A model generated the notes under the pieces. That model saw only the letters and a list, made by a program, of their open reading frames with translations. It made no database searches and was not told where the DNA came from. Position numbers and translations under genes: made by a program. Positions 8,438 through 17,659 of a DNA stretch of 61,238 nt are shown here, one piece after another (the first letter of the stretch is position 1; every line of letters begins with the position of its first letter). Source of the stretch: Bacteroidota bacterium (GTDB taxonomy: Bacteria; Bacteroidota; Bacteroidia; Bacteroidales; NBLH01); assembly GCA_025361565.1 (NCBI GenBank), contig JANYKN010000049.1, forward strand, positions 1-61,238, in the 5' to 3' direction.

Positions 8438-8575
8438 TTTGCAATGATTGCCAGAACAAATCGATCTACTTTTATTTCATATATCGCAGAATAATTGAAT
8501 TTTAGAAAATCTAAATTCACTGCTTCCATTTAAATTCCTTAAAGGAAAATTGAAGCTTTTTCCAAAATAATTTAT

Positions 8576-8583
8576 TATCTTTC
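8576..8583 (+). promoter_or_regulatory. Promoter-like motif TATCTTTC before the Cys-rich lipoprotein gene
   Basis: This is the same TATCTTTC motif as at 8009-8016, in a similar context, 30 bases before the ATG. A TTG lies at 8550-8552 with a 23-base spacer, slightly longer than usual. Confidence 0.4.
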
Positions 8584-8613
8584 CCTAACAAATTCGTAAA
8601 TTAATTCTATTGT

Positions 8614-10014
8614 ATGAGCAGTTTTAAATATTTATTCAAAGGCAATTCAAAGCTATTGGTTATGTTTTTCTTCATGTCTTTTATTGCAATTAACTGCCAA
8701 AATGGTTGTGGTGGTTGTAATGGATGCACCACCAGCGTTATTGTTGATCAAGAGAGCAGAACGCAAAAAGCAGATGGTATACAAATTGAAGTAACTGCAA
8801 ATAAAAACCGGGTTACCAATAGAAAACTAAGGATTAACGAAGATATCCATATAGATAAAACCATTTGGTTCACAGTTGATTATTATTTAGAGGTTGATAG
8901 TCGGCCCGAAATCAAAAATATATGTGAGTTTGATGCTCCTGAAAATGTAGATCTGGAGAAAGCTCTAGCCGAATTCAAAATCAAGTTTTCACCAGATAAA
9001 CAACATTTTGCAGTGGGATTAAATAATAAAGTTTACGACTTTTTTCACATGCTTAAAGATGGAACGCCTTTCTCTTCCGGATGTTTTTATGTTAGGGATT
9101 CAACAGATATTTTAATGAGTAATGCCAATATTGATTTTGATAAAATCAACTGGAAAATTTTTCCTGACCCTGATGTTCTTTTAGACACAGTAATTCTTCC
9201 AAACAATTATGCTGTTTGGGCTCTGGAATGCAACAAAACCAATGTTTTGAGCTTATTGAACGATTTACCTCCCGGAAACAAGCACGAAATGGCTCTAATC
9301 GAAAACTGGTTTTGCGAAATTGCCGATTTACATTTTACTCAACCCAGGGTAGAAAAAATCATAAAAGTTTCACCGGCTTGGAAAAAAGCGGCAATAAAAA
9401 GTTTAATTAAAGCCATTGGTACTGCTGTTTCGGAGAACGACGAGCAGTTGGATGAATCTTTAACTATGGTTTTATGGATTAATGATGCGAATGCTCTTAA
9501 TAAAGCCGATAGTGTTGCTTTTGTTGAGTATTTTGCTGCAGGTTATGCAGGAGATTATTGGGTAGAACGGTTTAAAAACAAAAATTTGCCCATTAACAAA
9601 AAAATGCAAACCGCCTTACTTTCAAAAGCAAAAAATATTGGTTCAAACTTTCAACAAGAAATCGATGAAATGTCTAAAATGACAGCAATTGATATTTTAA
9701 TTGTTTGTAAGGAAAATGAAGTACTAAAAGGTTTTATCAACAAAAATATCCAATCTGAAATACTGTTGAATGATTTTTTCGATATTTCTGCCTGCACTAT
9801 CCGGCATTATGATGCTTATCCAAAAGATTTGCAGGCGATTATTGTAAAGAGATTCCTTGAAGTTGCTAAAAAAAACAATTCCGGATTAACAGGTTTTAAT
9901 ATAAGCGAAATTGCTGAATTTTTGAAGGACAAAATTTCATGTGATGAATTGAAAAAGATTGTTGAATTACATAAGAGTGATTTGAACATGTTTAAGATGC
10001 CGGATGGATGTTAG
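8614..10014 (+). CDS. Lipoprotein of unknown function with an N-terminal Cys cluster
   Basis: This 466-residue protein has a hydrophobic leader (about 13-27) and a plausible lipobox ending at Cys28. Immediately after come Cys32, Cys35 and Cys38, giving C-x3-C-x2-C-x2-C separated by Gly and Asn. If Cys28 is lipidated, a CxxCxxC cluster remains at the membrane surface; it could bind metal, form disulphides or be a simple linker. The rest is soluble and mixed alpha/beta, with a helical C-terminal half (about 250-466). I do not recognise a family. It follows another Cys-rich exported protein in the same direction. Confidence 0.65.
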   Translation: MSSFKYLFKGNSKLLVMFFFMSFIAINCQNGCGGCNGCTTSVIVDQESRTQKADGIQIEVTANKNRVTNRKLRINEDIHIDKTIWFTVDYYLEVDSRPEIKNICEFDAPENVDLEKALAEFKIKFSPDKQHFAVGLNNKVYDFFHMLKDGTPFSSGCFYVRDSTDILMSNANIDFDKINWKIFPDPDVLLDTVILPNNYAVWALECNKTNVLSLLNDLPPGNKHEMALIENWFCEIADLHFTQPRVEKIIKVSPAWKKAAIKSLIKAIGTAVSENDEQLDESLTMVLWINDANALNKADSVAFVEYFAAGYAGDYWVERFKNKNLPINKKMQTALLSKAKNIGSNFQQEIDEMSKMTAIDILIVCKENEVLKGFINKNIQSEILLNDFFDISACTIRHYDAYPKDLQAIIVKRFLEVAKKNNSGLTGFNISEIAEFLKDKISCDELKKIVELHKSDLNMFKMPDGC

Positions 10015-10162
10015 ATTTATCATTGATTGATTGAATGAATGCGTAAATAGATGAATGATATTTTATAAATTTATAAGGAGCCTAAAAGGAAATTTTGTGT
10101 TTGCTTTAAAACACATATGAATAAAAAATCCATTTAGCCTTTCCATATTACATACAATTCCC

Positions 10163-10170
10163 TATTTTTG
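10163..10170 (+). promoter_or_regulatory. -7 promoter element of pheT
   Basis: TATTTTTG matches TAnnTTTG and lies 26 bases before the pheT ATG. The -33 region has TTT rather than TTG. Confidence 0.5.
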
Positions 10171-10196
10171 CTGGTTCAAAAATTATACATTATAAA

Positions 10197-12644
10197 ATGA
10201 AAATTTCATACAACTGGCTTAAAAACTATATAAAAACAGACCTTTCGCCTGAAAAACTAGGTTATATTTTAACAAATATCGGACTTGAAGTTGAAAGCAT
10301 TGAGCAGTTTCAATCTGTAAAAGGAGGATTGGAAGGAATAGTTATAGGCAAAGTAGTTGAGTGTAGCAAACATCCTGATGCCGATAAACTTAGCCTTACA
10401 AAAGTAGATATTGGAACTGGTGAATTGTTACCTATTGTCTGTGGTGCTCCTAATGTAGCTGCAGGACAGACTGTTGCTGTTGCTACCATTGGTACCAAAT
10501 TATATTTTAATGATGAAGAAGTAATCATTAAAAAAGGCAAAATCCGTGGACAGGAATCATACGGAATGATATGCGCCGAAGATGAAATTGGTTTGGGAAA
10601 ATCGCACGAAGGCATTATGGTTCTTCATTCAAACACTAAAATTGGAACGCCTGCCAGCGAGTATTTTAAAGTAGAAAACGATTTTGTATTTGAAATTGGT
10701 TTAACACCAAACCGTATTGATGCTTCGTCGCACATTGGTGTTGCGAGGGATTTGTCAGCTTGGCTTAGCCAAACCACTGATATTTCCTATATCAAACCTT
10801 CTGTTGAGGCATTCAAAACCGATAATCAAAGCAATACAATTCAGGTAGAGATTGAAAATTCTAAAGCATGCCACAGATATGCCGGAGTTACCATATCGGG
10901 CATCGAAATTAAAGAATCACCCAATTGGCTTAAAAACAGGCTTAAAGCCATTGGTTTAAAACCAATCAATAATGTGGTTGATATTACCAATTTTGTGCTT
11001 CACGAAACCGGACAACCTTTGCATGCTTTTGATGCCGACCGGATTGAAGGGAAAAAAGTAATTGTGAAAACACTGCCAAACGGAACAAAATTTACTACAC
11101 TTGATGAGCAGGAACGCGAACTTTCGAATGAAGATTTAATGATTTGCAACGCAAAAGAAGGAATGTGCATTGGTGGTGTTTTTGGTGGTTTAAAATCTGG
11201 AGTTTCAGAATCTACAAAGAATATATTTTTAGAGAGCGCCTTTTTTAATCCGATTTATGTAAGAAAAACATCAAAACGTCATGCATTGCAAACCGATTCT
11301 TCATTTAGATTCGAACGTGGCGTGGATCCAAACAATACCATCTATGCGCTAAAACGTGCTGCATTGCTGATTAAGGAACTTGCCGGCGGAAGCATTTCTT
11401 CCGAGATTATTGATGTTTATCCCGAAAAGGTTAAAGACCACAGGGTGCATGTGTTGTACAATCACGTTGATCGGTTGATTGGTAAAAAAATCGAACATGA
11501 TCAGATTAAAAATATACTTAAATCGCTTGAAATAAAAATTGTTGAAGAAGATACTGATGGATTGATTCTCGATGTTCCACCTTTCCGTGTCGATGTTACC
11601 CGCGAAGCAGATGTTATTGAAGAAATATTGAGGATTTATGGTTATAATAATGTTGAGACTGTTGATGCTGTTAAATCTACACTTTCATATGCTCCAAAAC
11701 CTGATTCAAACAAATGTAAAAATATAATCTCTGATTTATTGAGTAACAAAGGATTTAACGAAGCCATGTCAAATTCATTGACAAAAGCAGAGTATTACGA
11801 AAAGTTAAAACCTTATAATTCGGAAAATACGGTAAAAATTCTTAATCCTTTGAGTACCGATTTAAATGCTTTACGTCAAAGTCTTTTATTTGGAGGATTG
11901 GAAGCTGTTATCTACAATGAAAACAGGAAAAATCAGAATCTGAAATTATATGAATTCGGAAATTGTTATTTGCTTAATAATGAACAAAATAACAAAAATA
12001 ATTTATCTAAATATCACGAAGAAAGTCACTTGGGTTTATATCTTTCAGGCGATAAAAAAGAAATTAACTGGAATTCGCCCGCTGTTAAAACCGATTTTTA
12101 TCAAATCAAATCATTTGTTGAAGTTGTTTTAACAAGATTGGGTTTTGAATTAGATAATCTCAAACAAATTGAAATTGCCAATGACATTTTTGCTTATGGA
12201 TTATCATACCAAATAAATAAAAATGAATTGGTTGAATTTGGTTTGTTGACAAAGGAAATCCGGAAAGCTTTTGATATTGAAAGTGAAGTTTTTTATGCCG
12301 ATTTTTCGTGGAGCAAATTGATGAAATTTTTGCCGGGAATAAAAGAATTCAAGCCATTATCTAAATATCCTGAAGTAAAAAGGGATTTGGCTCTTTTAGT
12401 AGACAAGCAGATCACTTTTGGTGCAATCAAGGAATTGGCCTTTAAAACAGAGCGACAATTATTAAAAAGCGTTTCTATTTTCGATATTTATGAAGGTGAT
12501 AAGTTGGGTGCAGATAAAAAATCGTATGCAGTGAGTTTTATCATACAAGACGAATACAAAACACTAACTGACAACCAGATTGAAAAAATAATGAACAAAC
12601 TGATGCAGACTTACCAAAAAGAATTGGGCGCAACAATCAGGTAA
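10197..12644 (+). CDS. pheT: Phenylalanine--tRNA ligase beta subunit
   Basis: This is the 815-residue beta subunit of the cytoplasmic (alpha-beta)2 enzyme that charges tRNA-Phe. It begins with the typical MKISYNWLKNYI. A tRNA-binding OB fold follows (about 40-150; CSKHPDADKLSLTKVDIG). Then come B3/B4 with editing residues (about 215-390; GVFGGLKSG), B5 (about 405-475; RVDVTREADVIEEILRIYGY), the inactive synthetase-like core (to about 710) and a C-terminal ferredoxin-fold anticodon-binding domain (about 722-815; KYPEVKRDLALLVD). The length is normal for the family. pheS is not adjacent, which is common in Bacteroidota. A bidirectional terminator follows. Confidence 0.98.
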   Translation: MKISYNWLKNYIKTDLSPEKLGYILTNIGLEVESIEQFQSVKGGLEGIVIGKVVECSKHPDADKLSLTKVDIGTGELLPIVCGAPNVAAGQTVAVATIGTKLYFNDEEVIIKKGKIRGQESYGMICAEDEIGLGKSHEGIMVLHSNTKIGTPASEYFKVENDFVFEIGLTPNRIDASSHIGVARDLSAWLSQTTDISYIKPSVEAFKTDNQSNTIQVEIENSKACHRYAGVTISGIEIKESPNWLKNRLKAIGLKPINNVVDITNFVLHETGQPLHAFDADRIEGKKVIVKTLPNGTKFTTLDEQERELSNEDLMICNAKEGMCIGGVFGGLKSGVSESTKNIFLESAFFNPIYVRKTSKRHALQTDSSFRFERGVDPNNTIYALKRAALLIKELAGGSISSEIIDVYPEKVKDHRVHVLYNHVDRLIGKKIEHDQIKNILKSLEIKIVEEDTDGLILDVPPFRVDVTREADVIEEILRIYGYNNVETVDAVKSTLSYAPKPDSNKCKNIISDLLSNKGFNEAMSNSLTKAEYYEKLKPYNSENTVKILNPLSTDLNALRQSLLFGGLEAVIYNENRKNQNLKLYEFGNCYLLNNEQNNKNNLSKYHEESHLGLYLSGDKKEINWNSPAVKTDFYQIKSFVEVVLTRLGFELDNLKQIEIANDIFAYGLSYQINKNELVEFGLLTKEIRKAFDIESEVFYADFSWSKLMKFLPGIKEFKPLSKYPEVKRDLALLVDKQITFGAIKELAFKTERQLLKSVSIFDIYEGDKLGADKKSYAVSFIIQDEYKTLTDNQIEKIMNKLMQTYQKELGATIR

Positions 12645-12666
12645 GTTTATTTTTAATATGACCAAT

Positions 12667-12700
12667 AAAAAACGGATACTTTTTCAAGTACCCGTTTTTT
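12667..12700. terminator. Bidirectional terminator between pheT and the DUF4293 gene
   Basis: The stem AAAAAACGGATACTT / AAGTACCCGTTTTTT (one mismatch, loop TTTC) has A and T runs on both sides, so it can serve both convergent genes. Confidence 0.85.
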
Positions 12701-12732
12701 AATTTCTAATCTCCAATTTCAAATTTCCATTT
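12701..12732. repeat. Fuzzy intergenic repeat (AATTTCTAAT type)
   Basis: Imperfect runs of AATTTCTAATCTCCAATTTC follow the terminator. Similar text occurs at 22170-22198, 22725-22788, 25802-25897 and 48037-48147. Confidence 0.5.
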
Positions 12733-12792
12733 AAAAGTCAAATCATTTTTCCGAAACTATCTGATAAATAAAATGATGCTTGCAGTACTCAA

Positions 12793-13257
12793 TTATCGAA
12801 TCCTGTCAATTGATTTAACTAACTTTTCATCTTTCTGAATTCCCTTATAAGCCAAAAAGCTTAAAATAGCAGCAATAATTGGCATGAATGCAGCAAATTT
12901 ATAATGAACAGAATCTTGTAAATCTGAAAATGCAAATGCTATAAAATAATATATCAGCAGAAGCGAACCAATCAGTAGTAGAATATTGATTAAACAAAGC
13001 CTCATTTGTAGAATCCGGTTCTTAAACTTAAAAATGGCGATAAGGCCGATAAGCAGGTTAATACTGTATAAAATACCTAAAGGATATGACGCAATTTTCA
13101 ATATCTCCTGTCCATCCTTTAATTCATAAAGACCCCTGTACCGAAACAAAAACATGAATTTTCCATCGACCAGCAATTCAGCAATAGGGAAAAAAAATAG
13201 AATTGTTATAGCAACTAATGCCAGTAATAAATAAAGTGATTGCATCCTTTGTATCAT
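12793..13257 (-). CDS. DUF4293 family membrane protein
   Basis: This 154-residue integral membrane protein has four hydrophobic helices (about 7-27, 55-75, 84-106, 121-140). It has the typical start MIQRMQSLYLLLA and the conserved C-terminal tail AYKGIQKDEKLVKSIDRIR of the DUF4293 family, which is largely confined to Bacteroidota. Its function is unknown. It is a single gene with its own promoter, pointing convergently at pheT. The length is normal. Confidence 0.85.
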   Translation of the reverse strand: MIQRMQSLYLLLALVAITILFFFPIAELLVDGKFMFLFRYRGLYELKDGQEILKIASYPLGILYSINLLIGLIAIFKFKNRILQMRLCLINILLLIGSLLLIYYFIAFAFSDLQDSVHYKFAAFMPIIAAILSFLAYKGIQKDEKLVKSIDRIR

Positions 13258-13592
13258 TTTTTCTAAAAATTAGGTTTTATACAAAATTAAAATAAAACGA
13301 TATGATTGCAAAAATCGATTTTGGAGTTTGTTAATTTGGATAGCTAATTTAGTTTGGAATTTTTCTCATGCGGAGAAATAATAATTTTGGAGTTTGTCTT
13401 TATAATATTAAAAGTGATAAAAATCATAAATACTATTTTTATCTATAATAAATTGATATTGTGATTATTAGTTCTTAAGTTAATCGAGTTTTATTTAAAA
13501 AAGTCAAATTCAAATCAGAACTGAAAAAAAGCATGTTTCGGATCATAAAATAGTATTACCTTGCATTTCATAAGTTAAAAATACTGATAAAA
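13258..13592. other. 335-bp divergent intergenic region
   Basis: This AT-rich gap separates the divergent DUF4293 and saccharopine dehydrogenase genes. It holds the DUF4293 promoter at 13282-13311 and a direct repeat TTTTGGAGTTTGT at 13319-13331 and 13385-13397. TACCTTGC at 13557-13564 may be the -7 element of the rightward gene. I see no gene. Confidence 0.5.
13282..13311 (-). promoter_or_regulatory. Promoter of the DUF4293 gene
   Basis: On the minus strand TTG (13311-13309), a 19-base spacer and TAATTTTG (13289-13282) match the Bacteroidota consensus TTG-N19..21-TAnnTTTG. The start codon lies 24 bases downstream. Confidence 0.7.
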
Positions 13593-14948
13593 ATGAAAAA
13601 AATACTGATTATTGGGGCAGGTTTGTCCTCTTCGTCCTTGATTAAATATCTATTGGATCGCTCGTCCGAATATAAATGGAAAGTTTTGGTTGGCGATATT
13701 TCGGAAGAATTGGCAAAGAAAAAAGTAAATGGCCATGTAAACGGTCTTGGTTTTATGTTTGATGTTAATGATGCATCTCAGAAAGAACGCCTTGTTCAGG
13801 AAGCAGATATTGTAGTTTCCATGCTACCGGCATATATGCATTTTACATTGGCTCAAACATGCGTAAAGTATGGTAAACATATGGTAACAGCATCATATGT
13901 TTCCAATGAGATAAAAACTTTGGATCAGGAAGCAAAACAAAAAGGTGTTTTATTGCTGAATGAAATTGGTGTTGATCCGGGCATTGATCATATGTCAGCC
14001 ATGCAGGTGATAGACCGCATTAGAGAAGAAGGTGGCGAAATAAATGAATTTGAATCAAATACTGGAGGCCTGGTTGCTCCAAAATACGATAATAATCCTT
14101 GGAATTACAAATTTACATGGAATCCGCGTAACGTAATCCTTGCAGGTCAAGGTGCATCTCAGTTTCTGCACAACGGCAAATACAAATATATTCCATACCA
14201 CAAACTTTTCGAACGTACCGAACGTATTTCAATATCAAATCTTGGCGAATTTGAGGCTTATGCAAACCGGGATTCGTTAAAATACAGAGAAATCTACAAG
14301 CTTCAAAATGTGGATACCATGTTCCGTGGAACTATCCGAAGGCCCGGATATTCCCGTGCATGGAATGTTTTTGTCCAATTAGGGGCTACAGATGATAGTT
14401 ATGTTTATCAGGATTCTGAAAACCATACCTACAGGCAATTCATCAACAGCTTTACTCAATATTCAGCAACAAAAACCGTGGAGCAAAAGATTGCTGAGTA
14501 CTTGAAAATAGATCCGGAATCTGAAATTATGTACAAAATCAGGTGGACAGGTATTTTTGAGGATAAAAAAATTGGCCTAAAAGCGGCTTCGCCAGCTAAA
14601 ATACTGCAACATTTGTTGGAGCAAAAATGGGCAATGGAACCTGATGATAAAGATATGATAGTGATGCAACATCAGTTTGTTTATACAAAAAACAATATCA
14701 AAAAGAAGATTTATTCATCTATGGTTGTTTATGGCGAAGACCAAATGCATACAGCAATGAGCATAACCGTCGGAACTCCTTTGGCTATTGCAGTTAAAAT
14801 GATTCTTACCGGGAAAATCAACCTTACAGGTGTTCATATGCCGATTATAAAAGAAATTTATCAACCCATTTTAAAAGAACTTGAGGATTTTAAAATTAAG
14901 TTTATCGAAGAGGAAGTGGATTGGGTTGGAGTTGAGTCTGGAGCTTAA
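13593..14948 (+). CDS. Saccharopine dehydrogenase family protein (saccharopine reductase-like)
   Basis: This 451-residue NAD(P)-dependent enzyme has an N-terminal Rossmann fold (KKILIIGAGLSSSSLIKYL, then D35 at the end of strand 2). The segment GVDPGIDHMSAMQVID (about 128-143) marks the saccharopine reductase (LYS9-like) group, and NTGGLVAPKYDNNPWNYKF (about 154-172) is also typical. Characterised relatives act between glutamate, aminoadipate semialdehyde and saccharopine in lysine metabolism. Whether this one makes or degrades lysine cannot be told, as no other lysine-pathway gene is nearby. It is a single gene ending at a strong terminator. Confidence 0.88.
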   Translation: MKKILIIGAGLSSSSLIKYLLDRSSEYKWKVLVGDISEELAKKKVNGHVNGLGFMFDVNDASQKERLVQEADIVVSMLPAYMHFTLAQTCVKYGKHMVTASYVSNEIKTLDQEAKQKGVLLLNEIGVDPGIDHMSAMQVIDRIREEGGEINEFESNTGGLVAPKYDNNPWNYKFTWNPRNVILAGQGASQFLHNGKYKYIPYHKLFERTERISISNLGEFEAYANRDSLKYREIYKLQNVDTMFRGTIRRPGYSRAWNVFVQLGATDDSYVYQDSENHTYRQFINSFTQYSATKTVEQKIAEYLKIDPESEIMYKIRWTGIFEDKKIGLKAASPAKILQHLLEQKWAMEPDDKDMIVMQHQFVYTKNNIKKKIYSSMVVYGEDQMHTAMSITVGTPLAIAVKMILTGKINLTGVHMPIIKEIYQPILKELEDFKIKFIEEEVDWVGVESGA

Positions 14949-14955
14949 TTTTCTA

Positions 14956-14988
14956 AACCCTGAAATCGTTTTACACGATTTCAGGGTT
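14956..14988. terminator. Bidirectional terminator
   Basis: A perfect 13-bp stem AACCCTGAAATCG / CGATTTCAGGGTT with a 7-base loop lies between the convergent saccharopine dehydrogenase and lysoplasmalogenase genes, 8 bp from each stop. Confidence 0.85.
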
Positions 14989-14996
14989 ATAAAATG

Positions 14997-15620
14997 TTAA
15001 TTTTCGTTTTTATACAAAGTAGACCAATAAATCAAAAACTGCCCGCCCCAATAAGTCAGCATAATAAAAGTTGAAGCCAGATAGAATGGTTCATAGAATT
15101 TTGAAATGGCAATCATGGAGTCACTTAACGTGAATAAAACAGCTCCCCATAATGCCCACTTTTCAGCAGTACCTACATTTCGTTGAACAAATGAACGCCA
15201 AAGCATAGTAGTGATAATCAACATGTAGACTGCCACCGGAATGGCCATTTCACCAAGTGAAGTGCGCAAAAACCAGAAAAACACTACTCCATAGATATAG
15301 AATGGAATGCTGCTTAGTAATTCGGCTTTGTTATCTTTTTTAAGGAATGCCAAAATATAAAATACGTGAGCAATCAGAAAAGCGACCAACCCATAAATAA
15401 ATTTATCAACGGTTTCCATCAATAGTACATCACCGGCAAGTGAAAATACAAATCCTAATATTATCAGCTTATTATAAATGGATTTTCTTGGTACTAAAAA
15501 TATAAGAATAATGAGTGGAATTGTTTTTGAGATTGTAGAAATAAGACTGTTCTCAAAGGCGTGTGCTATTGTAAAAACAAGGGCAATTAATACAAATAAA
15601 ATATAACCGGTTTTCTTCAT
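14997..15620 (-). CDS. YhhN-family lysoplasmalogenase-like membrane protein
   Basis: This 207-residue protein has about eight hydrophobic helices and the YhhN (TMEM86) family motifs: FVFSLAGDVLLM near residue 60, LIAHVFYILAFL near 85, and WGAVLFTLSDSMIA near 160. The two conserved Asp (in AGD and SDS) are present. Characterised members hydrolyse the vinyl-ether bond of lysoplasmalogens; the bacterial substrate is less certain. It lies between proS and a convergent saccharopine dehydrogenase gene and shares no obvious pathway with them. Confidence 0.85.
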   Translation of the reverse strand: MKKTGYILFVLIALVFTIAHAFENSLISTISKTIPLIILIFLVPRKSIYNKLIILGFVFSLAGDVLLMETVDKFIYGLVAFLIAHVFYILAFLKKDNKAELLSSIPFYIYGVVFFWFLRTSLGEMAIPVAVYMLIITTMLWRSFVQRNVGTAEKWALWGAVLFTLSDSMIAISKFYEPFYLASTFIMLTYWGGQFLIYWSTLYKNEN

Positions 15621-15690
15621 AGGGAAAGGCTTGTTTGTGTTTTAATTAGATTTCTATAATTTTCAGCAATTTATGGAAATAATTTAAAAT

Positions 15691-15720
15691 AAAAAAGACA
15701 AGGCTAACTTGTCTTTTTTT
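15691..15720 (-). terminator. Terminator of proS
   Basis: The stem AAAAAAGACAAG / CTTGTCTTTTTTT with a short loop lies 30 bp past the proS stop and has a T run on the minus strand. Confidence 0.85.
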
Positions 15721-15750
15721 CTGTTGATTTATTTAATTTATAAATAGCTT

Positions 15751-17226
15751 TTAATAAGACCTTGCAAATAATACCCTTCTAATTGATGGTTTGCCAGTTA
15801 CCATACATTTTCCTTCCTCTAAAGGTGAATCAAAAGGAATACACCTGATTGTGGCTTTTGTTTCTTCCTTAATTTTCTCTTCCGTTTCGGTAGTTCCATC
15901 CCAATGGGCAAGAATAAAACCGCCAGTGGTATCAAGAATTTTCTTGAATTCTTCGTAACTATCAGTTTTAAATGTATTTTCATTTCTAAACTTGAGTGCT
16001 TTCTGATAAATATTAATTTGAATTTCGTCCAGTAGATTTTTAATTACTTCAAGCATTTCTGTTTGTGGATAAACTTTCTTTTCGAGGGTATCCCTACGTG
16101 CAATTTCAATATTTCCCTGCTCCAAATCCCTTGGGCCAATAGCAATACGAATTGGTACACCTTTTAACTCATACTCAGCAAATTTATGACCAGGACGAAA
16201 TGCATCCCTTCCATCGTATTTTACTGATATATTGTTTTTTCGCAATATGGCCATAATTTCATTGGCTTTTTCAGTCATTTGATCCAATTGTTCCATATTG
16301 TTGTAAATTGGAACTATAACCACTTGATATGGAGCAAGTTTTGGAGGTAGAACCAAACCATTATCGTCTGAGTGAGCCATTACCAAAGCACCCATCAGCC
16401 TTGTTGAAACACCCCAGGACGTTGCCCAAACATGAGAAAGATTTCCATCTTTATCGGCGAATTTTACATCAAATGCTTTGGCAAAATTCTGACCTAAAAA
16501 GTGTGATGTACCTGCCTGTAAAGCTTTTCCATCCTGCATTAAGGCTTCTATGGCTTGTGTGTCAATTGCACCTGCAAAGCGTTCCGATTCCGATTTTGAT
16601 CCTTTAATCACAGGAACTGCCATCCAATTTTCAGCAAAATTTGCATAAACATTAATCATTTGCTTGGTTTCAGCGATAGCTTCCTGCTCTGTTGCATGCG
16701 CAGTATGGCCTTCTTGCCATAAAAACTCAGCTGTGCGCAAAAATAATCGTGTACGCATTTCCCACCGTACAACATTAGCCCACTGATTAATCAAAATAGG
16801 CAAATCTCTGTGGGATTGGATCCAACCTTTGTAGGTATTCCATATAATAGTTTCGGAAGTTGGCCTAACAATCAATTCTTCTTCCAATTTGGCGTCCGGA
16901 TCAACTTCGATACCTTTTCCATCAGCAGTTGTTCGCAAACGATAGTGGGTTACAACGGCACATTCTTTGGCAAAGCCTTCAACATGTTTTGCTTCTTTGG
17001 CAAAAAATGATTTTGGAATAAACAATGGAAAATAAGCATTTTCATGTCCGGTTTCTTTGAACATGGTATCCAAAGCAGCCTGCATTTTTTCCCAGATGGC
17101 ATAACCATAGGGCTTAATCACCATACATCCCCTAACTGCAGAATTTTCAGCAAGGCCAGCTTTAATAACTATATCATTGTACCATTGCGAATAATTTTCA
17201 CTTCTTTTAGTAATTCCTTTTGCCAT
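15751..17226 (-). CDS. proS: Proline--tRNA ligase, archaeal/eukaryote type
   Basis: This 491-residue class II synthetase charges tRNA-Pro. Motif 2 and the loop around it are seen in [16 protein letters not shown] (about 121-136), [16 protein letters not shown] (about 167-182) and the Pro-pocket segment [15 protein letters not shown] (about 236-250). An anticodon-binding domain follows (about 290-390; VVIVPIYNN). The C-terminal extension ends RRVLFARSY, with the final Tyr typical of this short type. It lacks the inserted editing domain of the longer bacterial ProS. The start at 17226 gives [19 protein letters not shown], the usual N-terminus. Confidence 0.97.
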   Translation of the reverse strand: MAKGITKRSENYSQWYNDIVIKAGLAENSAVRGCMVIKPYGYAIWEKMQAALDTMFKETGHENAYFPLFIPKSFFAKEAKHVEGFAKECAVVTHYRLRTTADGKGIEVDPDAKLEEELIVRPTSETIIWNTYKGWIQSHRDLPILINQWANVVRWEMRTRLFLRTAEFLWQEGHTAHATEQEAIAETKQMINVYANFAENWMAVPVIKGSKSESERFAGAIDTQAIEALMQDGKALQAGTSHFLGQNFAKAFDVKFADKDGNLSHVWATSWGVSTRLMGALVMAHSDDNGLVLPPKLAPYQVVIVPIYNNMEQLDQMTEKANEIMAILRKNNISVKYDGRDAFRPGHKFAEYELKGVPIRIAIGPRDLEQGNIEIARRDTLEKKVYPQTEMLEVIKNLLDEIQINIYQKALKFRNENTFKTDSYEEFKKILDTTGGFILAHWDGTTETEEKIKEETKATIRCIPFDSPLEEGKCMVTGKPSIRRVLFARSY

Positions 17227-17267
17227 AATTGATTTGATATTATCTTTGTTTCAGAAATATTGAAGCG

Positions 17268-17275
17268 CAAAAATA
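17268..17275 (-). promoter_or_regulatory. -7 promoter element of proS
   Basis: TATTTTTG on the minus strand matches TAnnTTTG, 41 bases before the proS start. A TTG lies about 23-24 bases upstream, slightly far. Confidence 0.45.
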
Positions 17276-17305
17276 AATAAATCTACTTAATAAATTAGCC
17301 AAATC

Positions 17306-17313
17306 TATTTTTG
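17306..17313 (+). promoter_or_regulatory. -7 promoter element of the DUF721 gene
   Basis: TATTTTTG matches TAnnTTTG and ends 11 bases before the ATG at 17325. It is divergent from the proS element. Confidence 0.45.
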
Positions 17314-17324
17314 ATAATAAAAAT

Positions 17325-17618
17325 ATGTATTACCCAAAAAATGAAATGACGCTTGGTGAAGCCATCCGCGCTTATTTAAAAGCAATGGGTCTCGATAAAA
17401 AATTGAAGGAAAAAGCATTGATTAATTCCTGGGAAGAAGTTTTGGGAAAGGGAGTTGCAAAAGCCACAGCAGGTATTTACATACAAAACCAAGTGCTTTT
17501 TGTTCAGCTTAACTCGTCAGTTGTGAGGCACCAATTGCAAATGATGAAATCGGGAATTGTTGATGTACTCAATAAAAAAGTGGGCGAAGTACTTATTAAA
17601 GATATTGTTTTTAAGTAA
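17325..17618 (+). CDS. DUF721 (DciA-like) protein
   Basis: This 97-residue protein is of the DUF721 family. It opens with a helix (LGEAIRAYLKAMGLDKKLKE) and contains the conserved W-x-x-V-x-G core (INSWEEVLGKGVAKAT). The strand pair NQVLFVQLNSSVVRHQLQM resembles a KH-like fold. The related DciA proteins load the replicative helicase in bacteria without DnaC. Short Bacteroidota members match the core of this domain, but their function is not established here. It is divergent from proS and has no operon partners. Confidence 0.82.
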   Translation: MYYPKNEMTLGEAIRAYLKAMGLDKKLKEKALINSWEEVLGKGVAKATAGIYIQNQVLFVQLNSSVVRHQLQMMKSGIVDVLNKKVGEVLIKDIVFK

Positions 17619-17659
17619 TTTTCAAACTCTGAAAAGTGTTATAGTTATTGCAATTTAGT

